DNA of 64,000 bases from an uncultured Clostridia bacterium (GCA_934793215.1 CAKVOP010000003.1:1-64000); one strand, 5' to 3'; numbered from the stretch's first letter, positions 7,498-16,271 are shown. Translations and numbers: made by a program. Notes: generated from the letters alone by a model not told the origin.

Positions 7498-9009
7498 ACG
7501 CTTTTTATCTTTTTTAAACCTTTCAAGAAGTGGTTTTATAAATTCGAGCCATAAAGGTAATGTTAAAACAGCGTAAACTCCGCCACCGGCAATAATGGCA
7601 AGAATGATTCCCACCAGTCCGCCCAGTGCACTTATCATAAGTTCTACCGATAAAAACATGACAATTCCGCCTGCAAGAGGAAGAAATAAATTGAAAAAGT
7701 CAACTTTTACAGAAGAATAAAGTTTTACCATTGCACAAATAGAAATAGTCGCATTTAAAAGCGCATTTGAAATTGGAATTGCATATATTCCAATAGTGCT
7801 TATCCTTGCAAAAATCACAAGGGTAAGAATTTTTACGCCACCACCTACGAGAGAAAAACATAGTGCATGCTTAAACAGCCCTTTTGCTTGCAATATTGAA
7901 AAAAGAAACTGCATTACTCCCGCCATTAAAGTGGCAACCGCCGTAACAAATGTTAACCCCCTTGAAAGCGGAAGAAAATCTTTGATAACAGACGGATAAA
8001 CAAGCAAATAGAACTCTTTTGATATTGCACAGACACCTAGAACAAGTGGAACTAAAAAAGTCCACATAAGCGAAAAGGCACGTGAAATTGTATATTTTTC
8101 TTCGTCTTTTGAACCTTGTGAAGAAAGATAAGATACTTTTGGCAAAAGTGCCATTCCAACAGCCAGCGAGACAAGAAGAGGGAAACTTAAAACCGTTCCA
8201 ACCATGCCCGTTTGAAGCCCATATAGTTTTTGTGCAATGATCCTTTCAAATCCAGCAATCGCAAGAAGAGGCAAAATAACCAGACTTTCAACGGCATGCG
8301 TTAGCGGAATAACAGCACTACTGAAAGAAAGAGGCAAAACGGCAGAAAAGAACTCTCTTTTTACAACCGCGTTACTATAATGAATTTTCATTCTTTTTGT
8401 GAGTGCATACTGCAGATATACAAAAGCAAGAAGTTCACTTATACTGATCCCAAGAAATGCTCCAAAGACACCAGCGTTTACACCTCTTTTACCTAGCAAG
8501 TACGCAAAAGATAGCCCAAACGCAAATCTTGTAACTTGTTCGATCATCTGGCTTATCGCAGTTGGAGACATATTTTCATGTCCTTGAATAACCCCGCGAT
8601 AAACTCCAATTAGCCCGCCACACGGCAAAAGTAGGAGCATGAGAAGGTAACTACTCCCACCTCTAAACCCTTGGACAATAGCAATTCTTTTTGAAAAAAT
8701 TGCTAAAATTGCCCCCAAAGATAGTCCAACGCAAAGAACATATTTGACAGCGATTTTGAGATAGTCTCCCGTTTTTACCGTTTCACCTTTCGCTCTTGCG
8801 GAAGAGACCAGTTTTGAAAGCGAACTTGTTATTCCGTTTGAGACAAATATAACGGCAAGTGAATATAGGCTCATAACCATTTGAAATATCGCTATGCCTT
8901 CAATTCCTAAAACATTTGTAAGAGGTAATCGAAAAAAAGCACCAAAAAGTTTGCAGATTAACCCGCTTATCACTAAAACCATAGCGCCTTTCCCAACCGA
9001 TCGATTCAT
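7486..9009 (-). CDS. Polysaccharide/lipid flippase, MurJ/SpoVB-like (MOP superfamily)
   Basis: Integral membrane protein of 507 aa with about 14 hydrophobic segments along its whole length. The first reads VLVISGLICKLFGAFFRLPL, followed by the NVLGIEGIAIFQMVMSLYSL signature common to SpoVB/MurJ-type transporters. These flip lipid-linked cell-wall or polysaccharide precursors across the membrane. No sporulation gene is nearby, so a SpoVB role is not supported; a general lipid II or polysaccharide flippase is the safer call. A 16-bp perfect palindrome lies just upstream of the start. No strong ribosome-binding site is visible. Confidence 0.85.
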   Translation of the reverse strand: MNRSVGKGAMVLVISGLICKLFGAFFRLPLTNVLGIEGIAIFQMVMSLYSLAVIFVSNGITSSLSKLVSSARAKGETVKTGDYLKIAVKYVLCVGLSLGAILAIFSKRIAIVQGFRGGSSYLLMLLLLPCGGLIGVYRGVIQGHENMSPTAISQMIEQVTRFAFGLSFAYLLGKRGVNAGVFGAFLGISISELLAFVYLQYALTKRMKIHYSNAVVKREFFSAVLPLSFSSAVIPLTHAVESLVILPLLAIAGFERIIAQKLYGLQTGMVGTVLSFPLLVSLAVGMALLPKVSYLSSQGSKDEEKYTISRAFSLMWTFLVPLVLGVCAISKEFYLLVYPSVIKDFLPLSRGLTFVTAVATLMAGVMQFLFSILQAKGLFKHALCFSLVGGGVKILTLVIFARISTIGIYAIPISNALLNATISICAMVKLYSSVKVDFFNLFLPLAGGIVMFLSVELMISALGGLVGIILAIIAGGGVYAVLTLPLWLEFIKPLLERFKKDKKRLEN

Positions 9010-9012
9010 AGT

Positions 9013-9028
9013 TTTAGATTAATCTAAA
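9013..9028. promoter_or_regulatory. 16-bp perfect palindrome upstream of the flippase start
   Basis: TTTAGATTAATCTAAA is a perfect inverted repeat starting 4 bp upstream of the flippase ATG. It could be an operator for a dimeric regulator or a 5' UTR hairpin. No matching copy was noticed elsewhere in the window. Confidence 0.35.
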
Positions 9029-9103
9029 CGACAAAATATATACAATTTAAGGCAAAAAGTGTATAAAAAACGCATAAAAATTAACAAAAATAAAAATTGC
9101 CTA

Positions 9104-9132
9104 TTTACAAAGCAAAATAAATGTGTTAAAAT
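9104..9132 (+). promoter_or_regulatory. Promoter of the 219-aa gene
   Basis: TTTACA (9104-9109), a 17-nt spacer and TAAAAT (9127-9132), followed by AAGGAGGA and ATG at 9158. Confidence 0.65.
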
Positions 9133-9157
9133 GTTGGCAAGAGACAAGGAGGAATGA

Positions 9158-9817
9158 ATGGACTTTGTTACAAACAACCCATATATTTTAAGAAAGAATG
9201 AGTACCCACATGTTAAAGGTTTGTCCTATAAAATTGATAAATACGACCAATCAAAAAACATCAAAATTGTCATGGGACATTTGCTTGCATATTTATCCCA
9301 TTATCGCCGTGCTTTTAAAGACAAAGACAAAACACAAATTACAGCCCTTTACAATCAAATTATGAGTGGCAAGCACCCTTGTGTTAGTCCAGAACTTTTA
9401 ATTCAATCAGGGCTTGATAGCAGTGAGTATGTTACGAATTTGAAATCATTGGTTACAAAAATCAACAATTCGTCAGCAGAAGACTTTGAAAAATGGGAAG
9501 ATTCCCCTTTATTCAAAACAATGAACTATCTTTGCAGTAGTTCTCACTGGGAAAACTGGCAAAAACTTCCAAATGCAAGATTAACAGGAAGTACAAAATT
9601 TTCAGTAGCCCTCTTATGCGAAGTTGATCAATCTGACGAAATTTGTATCTTTGACCTTTTCTCAATGCTTAAAGATGCATTAAATGGAACTGCAAACCAA
9701 ACATCTTGCCTTAAAGCAGGATCAATATTCCTTGAACATCTCAAAAGTTTACCTTCTTTCCGCGAAAACTACCGCCTAGTTCCCCCAACAAGTGGCGACA
9801 ACGGAAATGAAAGATAA
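9158..9817 (+). CDS. Hypothetical protein (219 aa)
   Basis: The ATG has a strong AAGGAGGA ribosome-binding site and a good promoter upstream, and the gene is followed by two hairpins, so it is a real single-gene unit. The product starts MDFVTNNPYILRKNEYPHVK. It is soluble, rich in Lys, Ser and Leu, with Trp-containing motifs (EKWEDSPLF, SSSHWENWQKL). No signal peptide, membrane segment or family motif was recognised. It lies divergent from the flippase on an otherwise minus-strand stretch. Function unknown. Confidence 0.75.
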   Translation: MDFVTNNPYILRKNEYPHVKGLSYKIDKYDQSKNIKIVMGHLLAYLSHYRRAFKDKDKTQITALYNQIMSGKHPCVSPELLIQSGLDSSEYVTNLKSLVTKINNSSAEDFEKWEDSPLFKTMNYLCSSSHWENWQKLPNARLTGSTKFSVALLCEVDQSDEICIFDLFSMLKDALNGTANQTSCLKAGSIFLEHLKSLPSFRENYRLVPPTSGDNGNER

Positions 9818-9877
9818 ATCTAGATTATATAGAAAAAGCACTTTTATTTTAGGTCTATTTCTAGCATAATTTAATAA

Positions 9878-9940
9878 AAAACGCATTGTTCTTCGCGTTT
9901 TCCATAATTTAAAAAGAGCACCAGTATTAGTGCTCTTTTT
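9878..9940. terminator. Two hairpins between convergent genes
   Basis: AAAACGC (9878-9884) pairs with GCGTTTT (9895-9901). AAAAAGAGCAC (9911-9921) pairs with GTGCTCTTTTT (9930-9940). The second has T runs on both strands and can end both the 219-aa gene and the minus-strand gene at 9963. Confidence 0.8.
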
Positions 9941-9962
9941 TGTTTTAATTTTCGCTGTTTGC

Positions 9963-11540
9963 TTACTCTCTTTCCAATTCAAGCTCTTCAAATTCAAAGG
10001 CTGTCGATTTCTTTCCATCGGTTACATCAATATCAAAATCCAAGGTTTTTTCCATTGTTTCAGGTGTGCCCTTGGTTGGAGCTGGAGTTTTTGTTTCTGG
10101 CTTCTTTCCTTCGCCGCTTGGTTTATCGCTTCCACTTTTACCCGCGGTTTTGGAAGGCTCCGTTTTATCTCCATCGATGTAAAAAACTATTGGAGAACCG
10201 TCCTTTGCTTTTTCAGCTTTCTTCGCTTTCTTTTTTTCTGGCTTTTTCGGCTTTTTACCTTTTTTCTCTGGTTTTTTGGCTGGCTTCTTGGCCGGCGCTT
10301 TTGGTGCGGGAGCTTTTTTATCAGCCACTTTATTCTGTGCCTCTACGACTGGTGTTCCTTGGTCCTTTGCTTGCTTTTTAAGGTTTTGTATTGAAAGAAG
10401 CAAATCATCTGTCAGTTTCTTCTTATCTTCCTTTTTTAACTTTAAATTCTCAAATCCACCATTGTCATCAATGACGCGTTCCAAAATCATACGAAGGTAT
10501 GTAAATTTTCGTTCAAAATTGTTTTCACTTCCGTCAAGTAGAGATTTGTACTTTGCAATTATCTCTCTACCCTCGGGCGTCTCTTCAAGCAATTTTAACA
10601 ACCTTAAAAGGTAGATTTGGCTTGCTATATCAAAAAGATCCCCAACCACCAAATCTATATCAAGAGCATTTTGCATTATAACTGTTAAGTTTGGCACCTC
10701 AAATTCATTAATGACTAGTGCCACATCACTTAAAGAGAAGACTTTACGAACTTTGATTCTAAATTCATCATCATTCTTATCGACATAGTCGGCAATTTTA
10801 GTAACAATATATTCTTCCTTTAACGCCTTGCCCACATATTCTTCAAGGTAAAGTGTCGCTTTTGATTTACCGTCCTCCAAAGCCACCATTTTTACAACAA
10901 AGCGAAATTCTTTGCCGAAATATGAAATGCTTGCTTTGTATTCATCTTCACTTACTGATTCGATCTCTTTTACGATTTTTATTAACTCTCGTTTCACATC
11001 ATCAGCAACAATATATCTTCCTTTTGAGTCAAACTTTCCAACAAGTTTAAAGGTCGCGGTCAAAAAGCGGTATCTAGTTTTATAATAAAATATATTATCG
11101 TTTTCTTTTATTGTTACATCACCGCCATAGGTCACAAAAGGTAGCAATGCGTCCTCTTTTTTATCTCCCTTTTCTACTTTTGTGCTAGCATCGAGACTGG
11201 TTGCAGAAGCGTTTTGTGCTTTTTCTTTTCCATTCTCCACTACTTGCTCGCCAGTTAAAGCATTTAACTTTGCGTCTTGGCCGTCACTACTTTCCCCTTT
11301 TGGCTCAATGTCAGCATTTGCCGTAACGTCTTTTCTTTCTGCGGGTTTACCGTCTTCTTGTTGATTTAATTCAAGTTTTTTCTCCACGGTTACACCCTGC
11401 TTGTTTGAGGCCTCTTCATTAGCCGTAAAGCGAGCGACATCTGTGGCGATTGTTTCGTCGTCACCATTTCCTCCGCGAATCAAATTATTAATTTCTCGCC
11501 CAAAATCAACTTTCGGGTCAAGCATTTTTTTCTTTTTCAT
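9963..11540 (-). CDS. Hypothetical protein with a Lys/Pro/Ala-rich, histone-H1-like segment
   Basis: I place the start at ATG 11540-11538 because a promoter (TTGATA, 17 nt, TATACT) ends exactly 6 nt upstream; that gives 525 aa and a probably leaderless mRNA. Layout: a polar, disordered N terminus (about 1-125); a mixed alpha/beta core (about 125-375) beginning TYGGDVTIKENDNIFYYKTR; a strongly basic low-complexity segment of Lys, Pro and Ala (APKAPAKKPAKKPEKK and onward, about 400-450); and an acidic tail ending in FEFEELELERE. There is no signal peptide or membrane segment, so it is probably cytosolic. The basic stretch resembles histone-H1-like tails and may bind nucleic acid, but this is inference. 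Function unknown. Confidence 0.7.
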   Translation of the reverse strand: MKKKKMLDPKVDFGREINNLIRGGNGDDETIATDVARFTANEEASNKQGVTVEKKLELNQQEDGKPAERKDVTANADIEPKGESSDGQDAKLNALTGEQVVENGKEKAQNASATSLDASTKVEKGDKKEDALLPFVTYGGDVTIKENDNIFYYKTRYRFLTATFKLVGKFDSKGRYIVADDVKRELIKIVKEIESVSEDEYKASISYFGKEFRFVVKMVALEDGKSKATLYLEEYVGKALKEEYIVTKIADYVDKNDDEFRIKVRKVFSLSDVALVINEFEVPNLTVIMQNALDIDLVVGDLFDIASQIYLLRLLKLLEETPEGREIIAKYKSLLDGSENNFERKFTYLRMILERVIDDNGGFENLKLKKEDKKKLTDDLLLSIQNLKKQAKDQGTPVVEAQNKVADKKAPAPKAPAKKPAKKPEKKGKKPKKPEKKKAKKAEKAKDGSPIVFYIDGDKTEPSKTAGKSGSDKPSGEGKKPETKTPAPTKGTPETMEKTLDFDIDVTDGKKSTAFEFEELELERE

Positions 11541-11575
11541 ATTAAAAGTATAAAACAAACGCGATTAAATATCAA
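11541..11575 (-). promoter_or_regulatory. Promoter of the Lys/Pro-rich gene, probably leaderless
   Basis: On the minus strand TTGATA (11575-11570), a 17-nt spacer and TATACT (11552-11547), then 6 nt (TTTAAT) before ATG. No Shine-Dalgarno in between. Confidence 0.65.
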
Positions 11576-11687
11576 GGCTTTTTGCCAAATTGAAAAACAT
11601 TGGTAAAAATTATTTTAAAAAGCGTTTCCCCTCAATATGTTTGCATAAAAATTGAATTATGCTATACTATCAAAAAGGAGCATGAGA

Positions 11688-11943
11688 ATGGATAAAATTT
11701 GTCAAAGTTGCGGAATGCCAATGAAGGACGTCCCTTTTAGGAACAAACAAGGATGGTAGCGTAAATCAAGATTACTGTAAATTTTGTTATACAAATGGTG
11801 AATTTATAGACAAAGTCACTATGAACGAATACATAGAAATGTGTTCGCAGTTTGGTGCACAGGCAGGAATGACTAATGCAGAAATGAAAGAATATTGCCA
11901 AAAACTATTCCCTACTTTAAAAAGATGGAATGATCAAAAATAA
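11688..11943 (+). pseudogene. Zinc-ribbon protein broken by a one-base frameshift
   Basis: ATG at 11688 with an AAAAAGGAG ribosome-binding site opens MDKICQSCGMPMKDV and stops at TAG 11757-11759. The remainder is intact in another frame: from GGA at 11740 it reads GTNKDGSVNQDYCKFCY, then FIDKVTMNEYIEMC, and ends at TAA 11943. The two halves join into one protein of about 84 aa with CxxC...CxxC, like the small putative zinc-ribbon proteins of Clostridia. Removing one base from the run at 11731-11738 (TCCCTTTT) restores the frame. It may be a pseudogene, a sequencing error in the homopolymer, or less likely recoding. Confidence 0.75.
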
Positions 11944-12024
11944 AAAGCCTTTCAATTTTAGCGAGCCCCCTATTAAAGAATAATTAAAAAGTGTATCAAT
12001 TATATTCATAAAAACTTACAACAT

Positions 12025-12060
12025 AAAAACGCTTATATTTATTTTGATATAAGCGTTTTT
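12025..12060. terminator. Bidirectional hairpin
   Basis: AAAAACGCTTATAT (12025-12038) pairs with ATATAAGCGTTTTT (12047-12060). It lies between the broken zinc-ribbon gene and the convergent Cys-rich gene. Confidence 0.75.
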
Positions 12061-12144
12061 ATTGTAAAAGAATTTTAAATGAATGTGAGTTTTTCTTTTT
12101 TCCCCACAATTTTAATAAACTAAACCCCATTCAATAAAAATTAA

Positions 12145-12459
12145 CTAATTCTTTAAAAAACTTATGCAATATGGGCACTCTTCGATTGAATTTATAGTTA
12201 TTCCGTTTGAAACACATTTGCCGTTGTGATTGAAAAGACAGTCTGCTTTACAATTTATTGTTAATGCCTTACTATCTCGTTGAGGTGCATAACACGGTTC
12301 TCTTTCAAACAAATGTTTTGTTACATCTTGAACATTTTTTTTGTTTTCATCTTTTTCAAAAGTAGAACATGTCACACGCTTTGTTACCAAAATCTCTTTT
12401 GCTTTGCAAACAAATCGGTCGTTAAATCTACACAAATTTTTTCTGCAACGAATATCCAT
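12145..12459 (-). CDS. Cys-rich protein with two DUF1540-like modules
   Basis: Small protein of 104 aa with ten Cys. Residues 4-34 (CRKNLCRFNDRFVCKAKEI, ending VTCSTF) and about 69-101 (CKADCLFNHNGKCVSNGITI, ending CPYCISF) share one pattern: Cx4CxxN...C...I...C.xF or close to it. It matches the short DUF1540 family found in Clostridia, here apparently present twice. The spacing suggests metal binding. The ATG has an AGGAAGGAG ribosome-binding site. It is divergent from rplI. Function unknown; the family match is from memory of the pattern. Confidence 0.7.
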   Translation of the reverse strand: MDIRCRKNLCRFNDRFVCKAKEILVTKRVTCSTFEKDENKKNVQDVTKHLFEREPCYAPQRDSKALTINCKADCLFNHNGKCVSNGITINSIEECPYCISFLKN

Positions 12460-12496
12460 AAAACTCCTTCCTTTGCCTCTTTTATTAACAAAAATC

Positions 12497-12525
12497 TTGA
12501 CTTTTATGCATTAAAATAATACAAT
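12497..12525 (+). promoter_or_regulatory. rplI promoter
   Basis: TTGACT (12497-12502), a 17-nt spacer and TACAAT (12520-12525), followed by AAGGAGGA and the rplI ATG at 12547. Confidence 0.75.
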
Positions 12526-12546
12526 TATCTTAAATAAGGAGGAATT

Positions 12547-12990
12547 ATGAAGGTAGTTTTACTTGCTGACGTAAGGGGAACTGGCAAAAAGGGCGAAATC
12601 AAAGAAGTATCTGACGGCTACGCAAACAACTTCTTGCTTAAAACGGGAAAAGCAAAAAAGGCAGACAATGCAACATTAAGTGAAAACAAAAATCGTCAAG
12701 AGGCGAATGATTTTCATAAAGAAATGCAAAGACAAGACGCCGTTAAGCTTGGAGAAGAGTTGAAAGAACAAAAAGTTTGTCTTACCATTAAATGTGGAGA
12801 AAATGGCAAAACTTTTGGCTCTATATCTGCGAAAGAAATTGCAGACGAACTAGCAAAATGTGGATACAATGTGGATAAAAGGAAAATTGAACTTAAAGAA
12901 ACAATCAAATCTATTGGAGATTATGAGGTTATTGTAAAATTACACCCTACAGTTTCAGTTAAAGTTAAGGTTCAAGTTAGAGAGAAATAG
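12547..12990 (+). CDS. rplI: 50S ribosomal protein bL9
   Basis: Ribosomal protein of 147 aa, normal length. The N-terminal rRNA-binding domain starts MKVVLLADVRGTGKKGEIKE and includes DGYANNFLLKTGKA. A long connecting helix follows (about 45-75), then the C-terminal domain with GSISAKEIADEL and the closing VSVKVKVQV strand. Strong ribosome-binding site and promoter. In many genomes rplI sits with rpsF-ssb-rpsR; here those lie about 5 kb away on the other strand. Confidence 0.97.
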   Translation: MKVVLLADVRGTGKKGEIKEVSDGYANNFLLKTGKAKKADNATLSENKNRQEANDFHKEMQRQDAVKLGEELKEQKVCLTIKCGENGKTFGSISAKEIADELAKCGYNVDKRKIELKETIKSIGDYEVIVKLHPTVSVKVKVQVREK

Positions 12991-12997
12991 GAGTATT

Positions 12998-13393
12998 ATG
13001 AAATATAACAACGAAGATGCACTCAATTTAATATACAACAGAATGCGATGGGGGCAATTTTTAGAAAAGTATTGGCATGAAGAAAATGTGATTTACGTCC
13101 ATGCCAAGGCGATTGCAAAAGCATACGAAAAGGTGCACCCTATTCCAGTAAAAAAGCCTACATATAAAAAATTTGAAGAATGGATAAAGCCATTTCAAGA
13201 GAAGTGTTTAAAAATATCTCTTAAATTTGGAGACAATCCAAACAGCCGTCAATATGTAAGCGAACAACTTTTTAAAGATTATATGGATAAGTATGCGGGT
13301 TATCTATATAGAGAAAGTAGTGCCGAGCGAGACTACGACCTTGAACTTGCTTATGCACGAGAATGCACTTTTGACGAAGAAGAGAATTCTTGA
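12998..13393 (+). CDS. Hypothetical protein (131 aa)
   Basis: Begins 7 bp after rplI with a GGAG ribosome-binding site and is probably co-transcribed with it. Soluble, charged and helical, rich in Tyr, Lys and Glu; it starts MKYNNEDALNLIYNRMRWGQ and ends in an acidic tail. No signal peptide, membrane segment or known motif was recognised. It is followed by a clear terminator. The location after bL9 says little about function. Confidence 0.7.
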   Translation: MKYNNEDALNLIYNRMRWGQFLEKYWHEENVIYVHAKAIAKAYEKVHPIPVKKPTYKKFEEWIKPFQEKCLKISLKFGDNPNSRQYVSEQLFKDYMDKYAGYLYRESSAERDYDLELAYARECTFDEEENS

Positions 13394-13494
13394 TTTTATG
13401 TACTTTATTGTCATTAACAAGAATTTAAAACTAATCAAACAAGAAATGATCGTCTTTATTTACATAAAACAAGTTTTAACTTACGATAAACAAT

Positions 13495-13520
13495 AAAAAG
13501 CATGGATTCCCATGCTTTTT
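13495..13520. terminator. Bidirectional terminator between the 131-aa gene and prfA
   Basis: AAAAAGCATGG (13495-13505) pairs with CCATGCTTTTT (13510-13520), loop of 4 nt, T runs on both strands. Confidence 0.85.
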
Positions 13521-13525
13521 TATTG

Positions 13526-14611
13526 TTACGCATTTGCAAGTTTATCTGCTCTATCTTTAATGATAAGTGCATCAATAAACTGGTCGATGTCACCATTTAA
13601 CACTCCTTCCAAATTGTAAGAAGTTACATTTACTCTGTGATCCGTCACTCTGCCCTGTGGATAGTTGTATGTACGAACTCTTTCACTTCTATCCCCAGTT
13701 CCCACCTGACTTCTTCTGTTTTCCTTGTACTCACTTTCAATTTGCCCCTGATAGTAGTCATAAAGTTTTGAGCGAAGAATACTCATTGCTCTTTCTTTAT
13801 TTTTAGTTTGACTTCTTTCATCTTGGCAAGAAACAACAATTCCAGTTGGAAGGTGGGTTATCCTTATAGCGGAATCTGTTTTGTTGATGTGTTGTCCGCC
13901 TGCACCAGAAGAACGATAAGTATCTATTCTTATATCTTTATCTTCAATTTCGAATTCAACTTCTTCAATTTCTGGAAGAACTGCAACTGTTGATGTTGAG
14001 GTGTGAATTCTACCTTGGCTTTCGGTTTCTGGGACTCTTTGAACTCTGTGTACTCCGCTTTCGAATTTTAATCTTGAATATGCCCCTTTACCTTTAACCA
14101 TAAAAGTGATTTCTTTTATACCGCCAAGTTCTGTTTCGTTTAAATCTATAACTTCCACTTTCCAGCGTTTGTTTTCAGCATACATTGAATACATACGATA
14201 AAGTTCAGTGCAGAAAAGTGCAGATTCTTCTCCTCCTGCTGCTTGTCTTATTTCAATAATTACATTGCTATCATCATTTTCATCTTTTGGAAGAAGAAGA
14301 ATTTTTGCTTCTTCCACTTTATCTTCAATCTTTGTTTTGAGTGAACCTATTTCGTCATAAAACATCGCTTTCATTTCATGGTCTGTTTCTTTGTCGTGTT
14401 CTGCCTGACAAATTTCCATTTCATCACAAAGCGATTTGAGTTCATCATAACAAGTAGCTATATCTTCAAGAGACGCTCTCTCTTTAACAAGTTTTTTCCA
14501 TTCTCTATTGTCTGCTATTACTTCTGGTTTCATAACAAGCTCGGTTAATTCATCAAATCTTGCTTTCGCCTTTCCAGTTTTTTCTAGCATTTCATTAGCG
14601 TATTCTACCAT
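13526..14611 (-). CDS. prfA: Peptide chain release factor 1
   Basis: Ends translation at UAA and UAG codons. At 361 aa it has the normal length. It shows the N-terminal helical domain, the codon-recognition region around HRVQRVPETESQGRIHTSTS, and the catalytic GGQ loop in SSGAGGQHINKTDSAIR, where PrmC methylates the Gln. The C terminus is SYNLEGVLNGDIDQFIDALI. Its start lies inside the end of the upstream prmC gene (17-nt overlap), so enzyme and substrate are translationally coupled. Confidence 0.97.
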   Translation of the reverse strand: MVEYANEMLEKTGKAKARFDELTELVMKPEVIADNREWKKLVKERASLEDIATCYDELKSLCDEMEICQAEHDKETDHEMKAMFYDEIGSLKTKIEDKVEEAKILLLPKDENDDSNVIIEIRQAAGGEESALFCTELYRMYSMYAENKRWKVEVIDLNETELGGIKEITFMVKGKGAYSRLKFESGVHRVQRVPETESQGRIHTSTSTVAVLPEIEEVEFEIEDKDIRIDTYRSSGAGGQHINKTDSAIRITHLPTGIVVSCQDERSQTKNKERAMSILRSKLYDYYQGQIESEYKENRRSQVGTGDRSERVRTYNYPQGRVTDHRVNVTSYNLEGVLNGDIDQFIDALIIKDRADKLANA

Positions 14612-16271
14612 AAATTATCCTTTCAATTTTATTATAATCTTTCACAATCTCAATCTCTTCATACCCTTCATTCTTCATAAGCGTTTGAACATCTTTAAAT
14701 TGATTTATCCCAAGTTCAAACATTAAAATTCCACCCTTGTTTAAATGCATTGGTGCTTCTTTGATGATTGTTTTATAAAAGTCGAGACCATCTTCCCCGC
14801 CGTCTAGTGCAAGCCTTGGGTCATATTTTTTAACCTCTTCATCTAACGACAAAATGTCTTGACTTTTGATATATGGCGGATTTGACACAATTATATCATA
14901 TTTCTTTCGTTTTTTCAATTCATTAAATAAATCGGATTGCAAAAATTCTATTTTTACGCCATTTTTTGTCGCGTTTGCCTCTGCGACCAAAAGTGCTTGA
15001 TTTGAAATATCAATGCCCGTCACCTGTACGCTGGTAAATTTAGCAAGACAAATTCCAATCGCACCTGATCCAGTACAAAGGTCAAGTGCTGTCTTATAAT
15101 TGTTTTCTTTAATTTTCTTAATAGCTAATTCTACCAAAATCTCCGTTTCCATACGTGGAGACAGAACCTTTTTATTTACTTCAAGCCTCAAACCATAGAA
15201 ATCTACAAATCCAAAGATACTAGATAGCGGTTCTCCCTTCGCCCGTCTATCAACCGCTCGCATAATATCTCTATACTGTTTATCGCTTACACTTCGTATT
15301 AATTTGATTTCTGCTCTATTTTTGCCTAATATGGTCGCAACTATCCACTCCGCATCACTAGGTTCGTATTTATCTTTCGAAAGAAGTTTGTTTTGTATTT
15401 CAGCAAAAACGCAGGACATGGAAACCCTCCCCTTTTCTTCCTTGACGAAATCTTGATTTTTGATTTCTAGTTCTGCCACTTTCATAACCTCTTTTTGTGT
15501 AAGCCCGGGTTTAGATAAAACTAACAAATTGCTTATGAGGCATAAATCCTTTACAAAAGCACTCTTGGTTTTATCGCAAAGTCTTAAAATTTCATAAGTA
15601 AGACTTAAAATTAACAAAAAAATTAACAGATTTATGAAAAATCCTATAAAAATATTGATTCTTTGCCCAATCAATGATACCACAAAAATTGTAAATAAAA
15701 AAGTGTTTAGGGTAAGATTTAAAAAATTTAGAGGACTGACTTGCCTTATATTTTCTCTACCACCTTTGGTCGATGCCTCACGATTAAATGCAAAAAGCGA
15801 CGAGAACGAAGGGATAAATTTAATTAAAAACAAAATAATAACCAGTAATGTTACCCTGAAAAGGGCTATCATAAAGTTTGATAAAATCACATTTCTTTTA
15901 TCTACGAATTTTTCTATCATCTCTCTCGGTAAAATGCCAAAACAAGACAAACCAATTAAAAATGAAAAGAGAATACATGAAATAACACCAATTATCAGGG
16001 AAGATGCATTTATCTTTCTTACTTTTTGACAATGACTGGAACAGACTACAGCCATTTCTTGCGATAAGTCAAGACTCATTACAAGAAATATAATATAATA
16101 CCAAAAATAGCCAATACCTCGAAGAAATGGCTTATTCCAAACTTTTGACTTTGGATTTATGTTTCGCCCACCGACTCGCTTGTTACCTTGTTCGTCTACA
16201 ATAGCAACACATAACTTATCTTTATCATAAATCCCCACTCCATTAACTAGCGGAATATAAATTTTGTCCAT
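14595..16271 (-). CDS. prmC: Fusion of a DUF1385 (YqhQ-like) membrane domain with PrmC methyltransferase
   Basis: A 558-aa protein counted from ATG 16271 (a TTG two codons upstream is also possible). Residues about 1-285 are a membrane domain: LNKPFLRGIGYFWYY-type helices, then hydrophobic segments near 92-115, 134-155, 190-205 and 209-230, resembling the DUF1385/YqhQ family in divergent form. Residues about 286-558 are a full-length PrmC, the SAM-dependent N5-glutamine methyltransferase of release factors, with the SAM motif CTGSGAIGI and catalytic NPPYI. In many Clostridia yqhQ and prmC are separate neighbours upstream of prfA; here they are one reading frame. No strong ribosome-binding site was seen. 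Confidence 0.85.
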   Translation of the reverse strand: MDKIYIPLVNGVGIYDKDKLCVAIVDEQGNKRVGGRNINPKSKVWNKPFLRGIGYFWYYIIFLVMSLDLSQEMAVVCSSHCQKVRKINASSLIIGVISCILFSFLIGLSCFGILPREMIEKFVDKRNVILSNFMIALFRVTLLVIILFLIKFIPSFSSLFAFNREASTKGGRENIRQVSPLNFLNLTLNTFLFTIFVVSLIGQRINIFIGFFINLLIFLLILSLTYEILRLCDKTKSAFVKDLCLISNLLVLSKPGLTQKEVMKVAELEIKNQDFVKEEKGRVSMSCVFAEIQNKLLSKDKYEPSDAEWIVATILGKNRAEIKLIRSVSDKQYRDIMRAVDRRAKGEPLSSIFGFVDFYGLRLEVNKKVLSPRMETEILVELAIKKIKENNYKTALDLCTGSGAIGICLAKFTSVQVTGIDISNQALLVAEANATKNGVKIEFLQSDLFNELKKRKKYDIIVSNPPYIKSQDILSLDEEVKKYDPRLALDGGEDGLDFYKTIIKEAPMHLNKGGILMFELGINQFKDVQTLMKNEGYEEIEIVKDYNKIERIIYGRIR

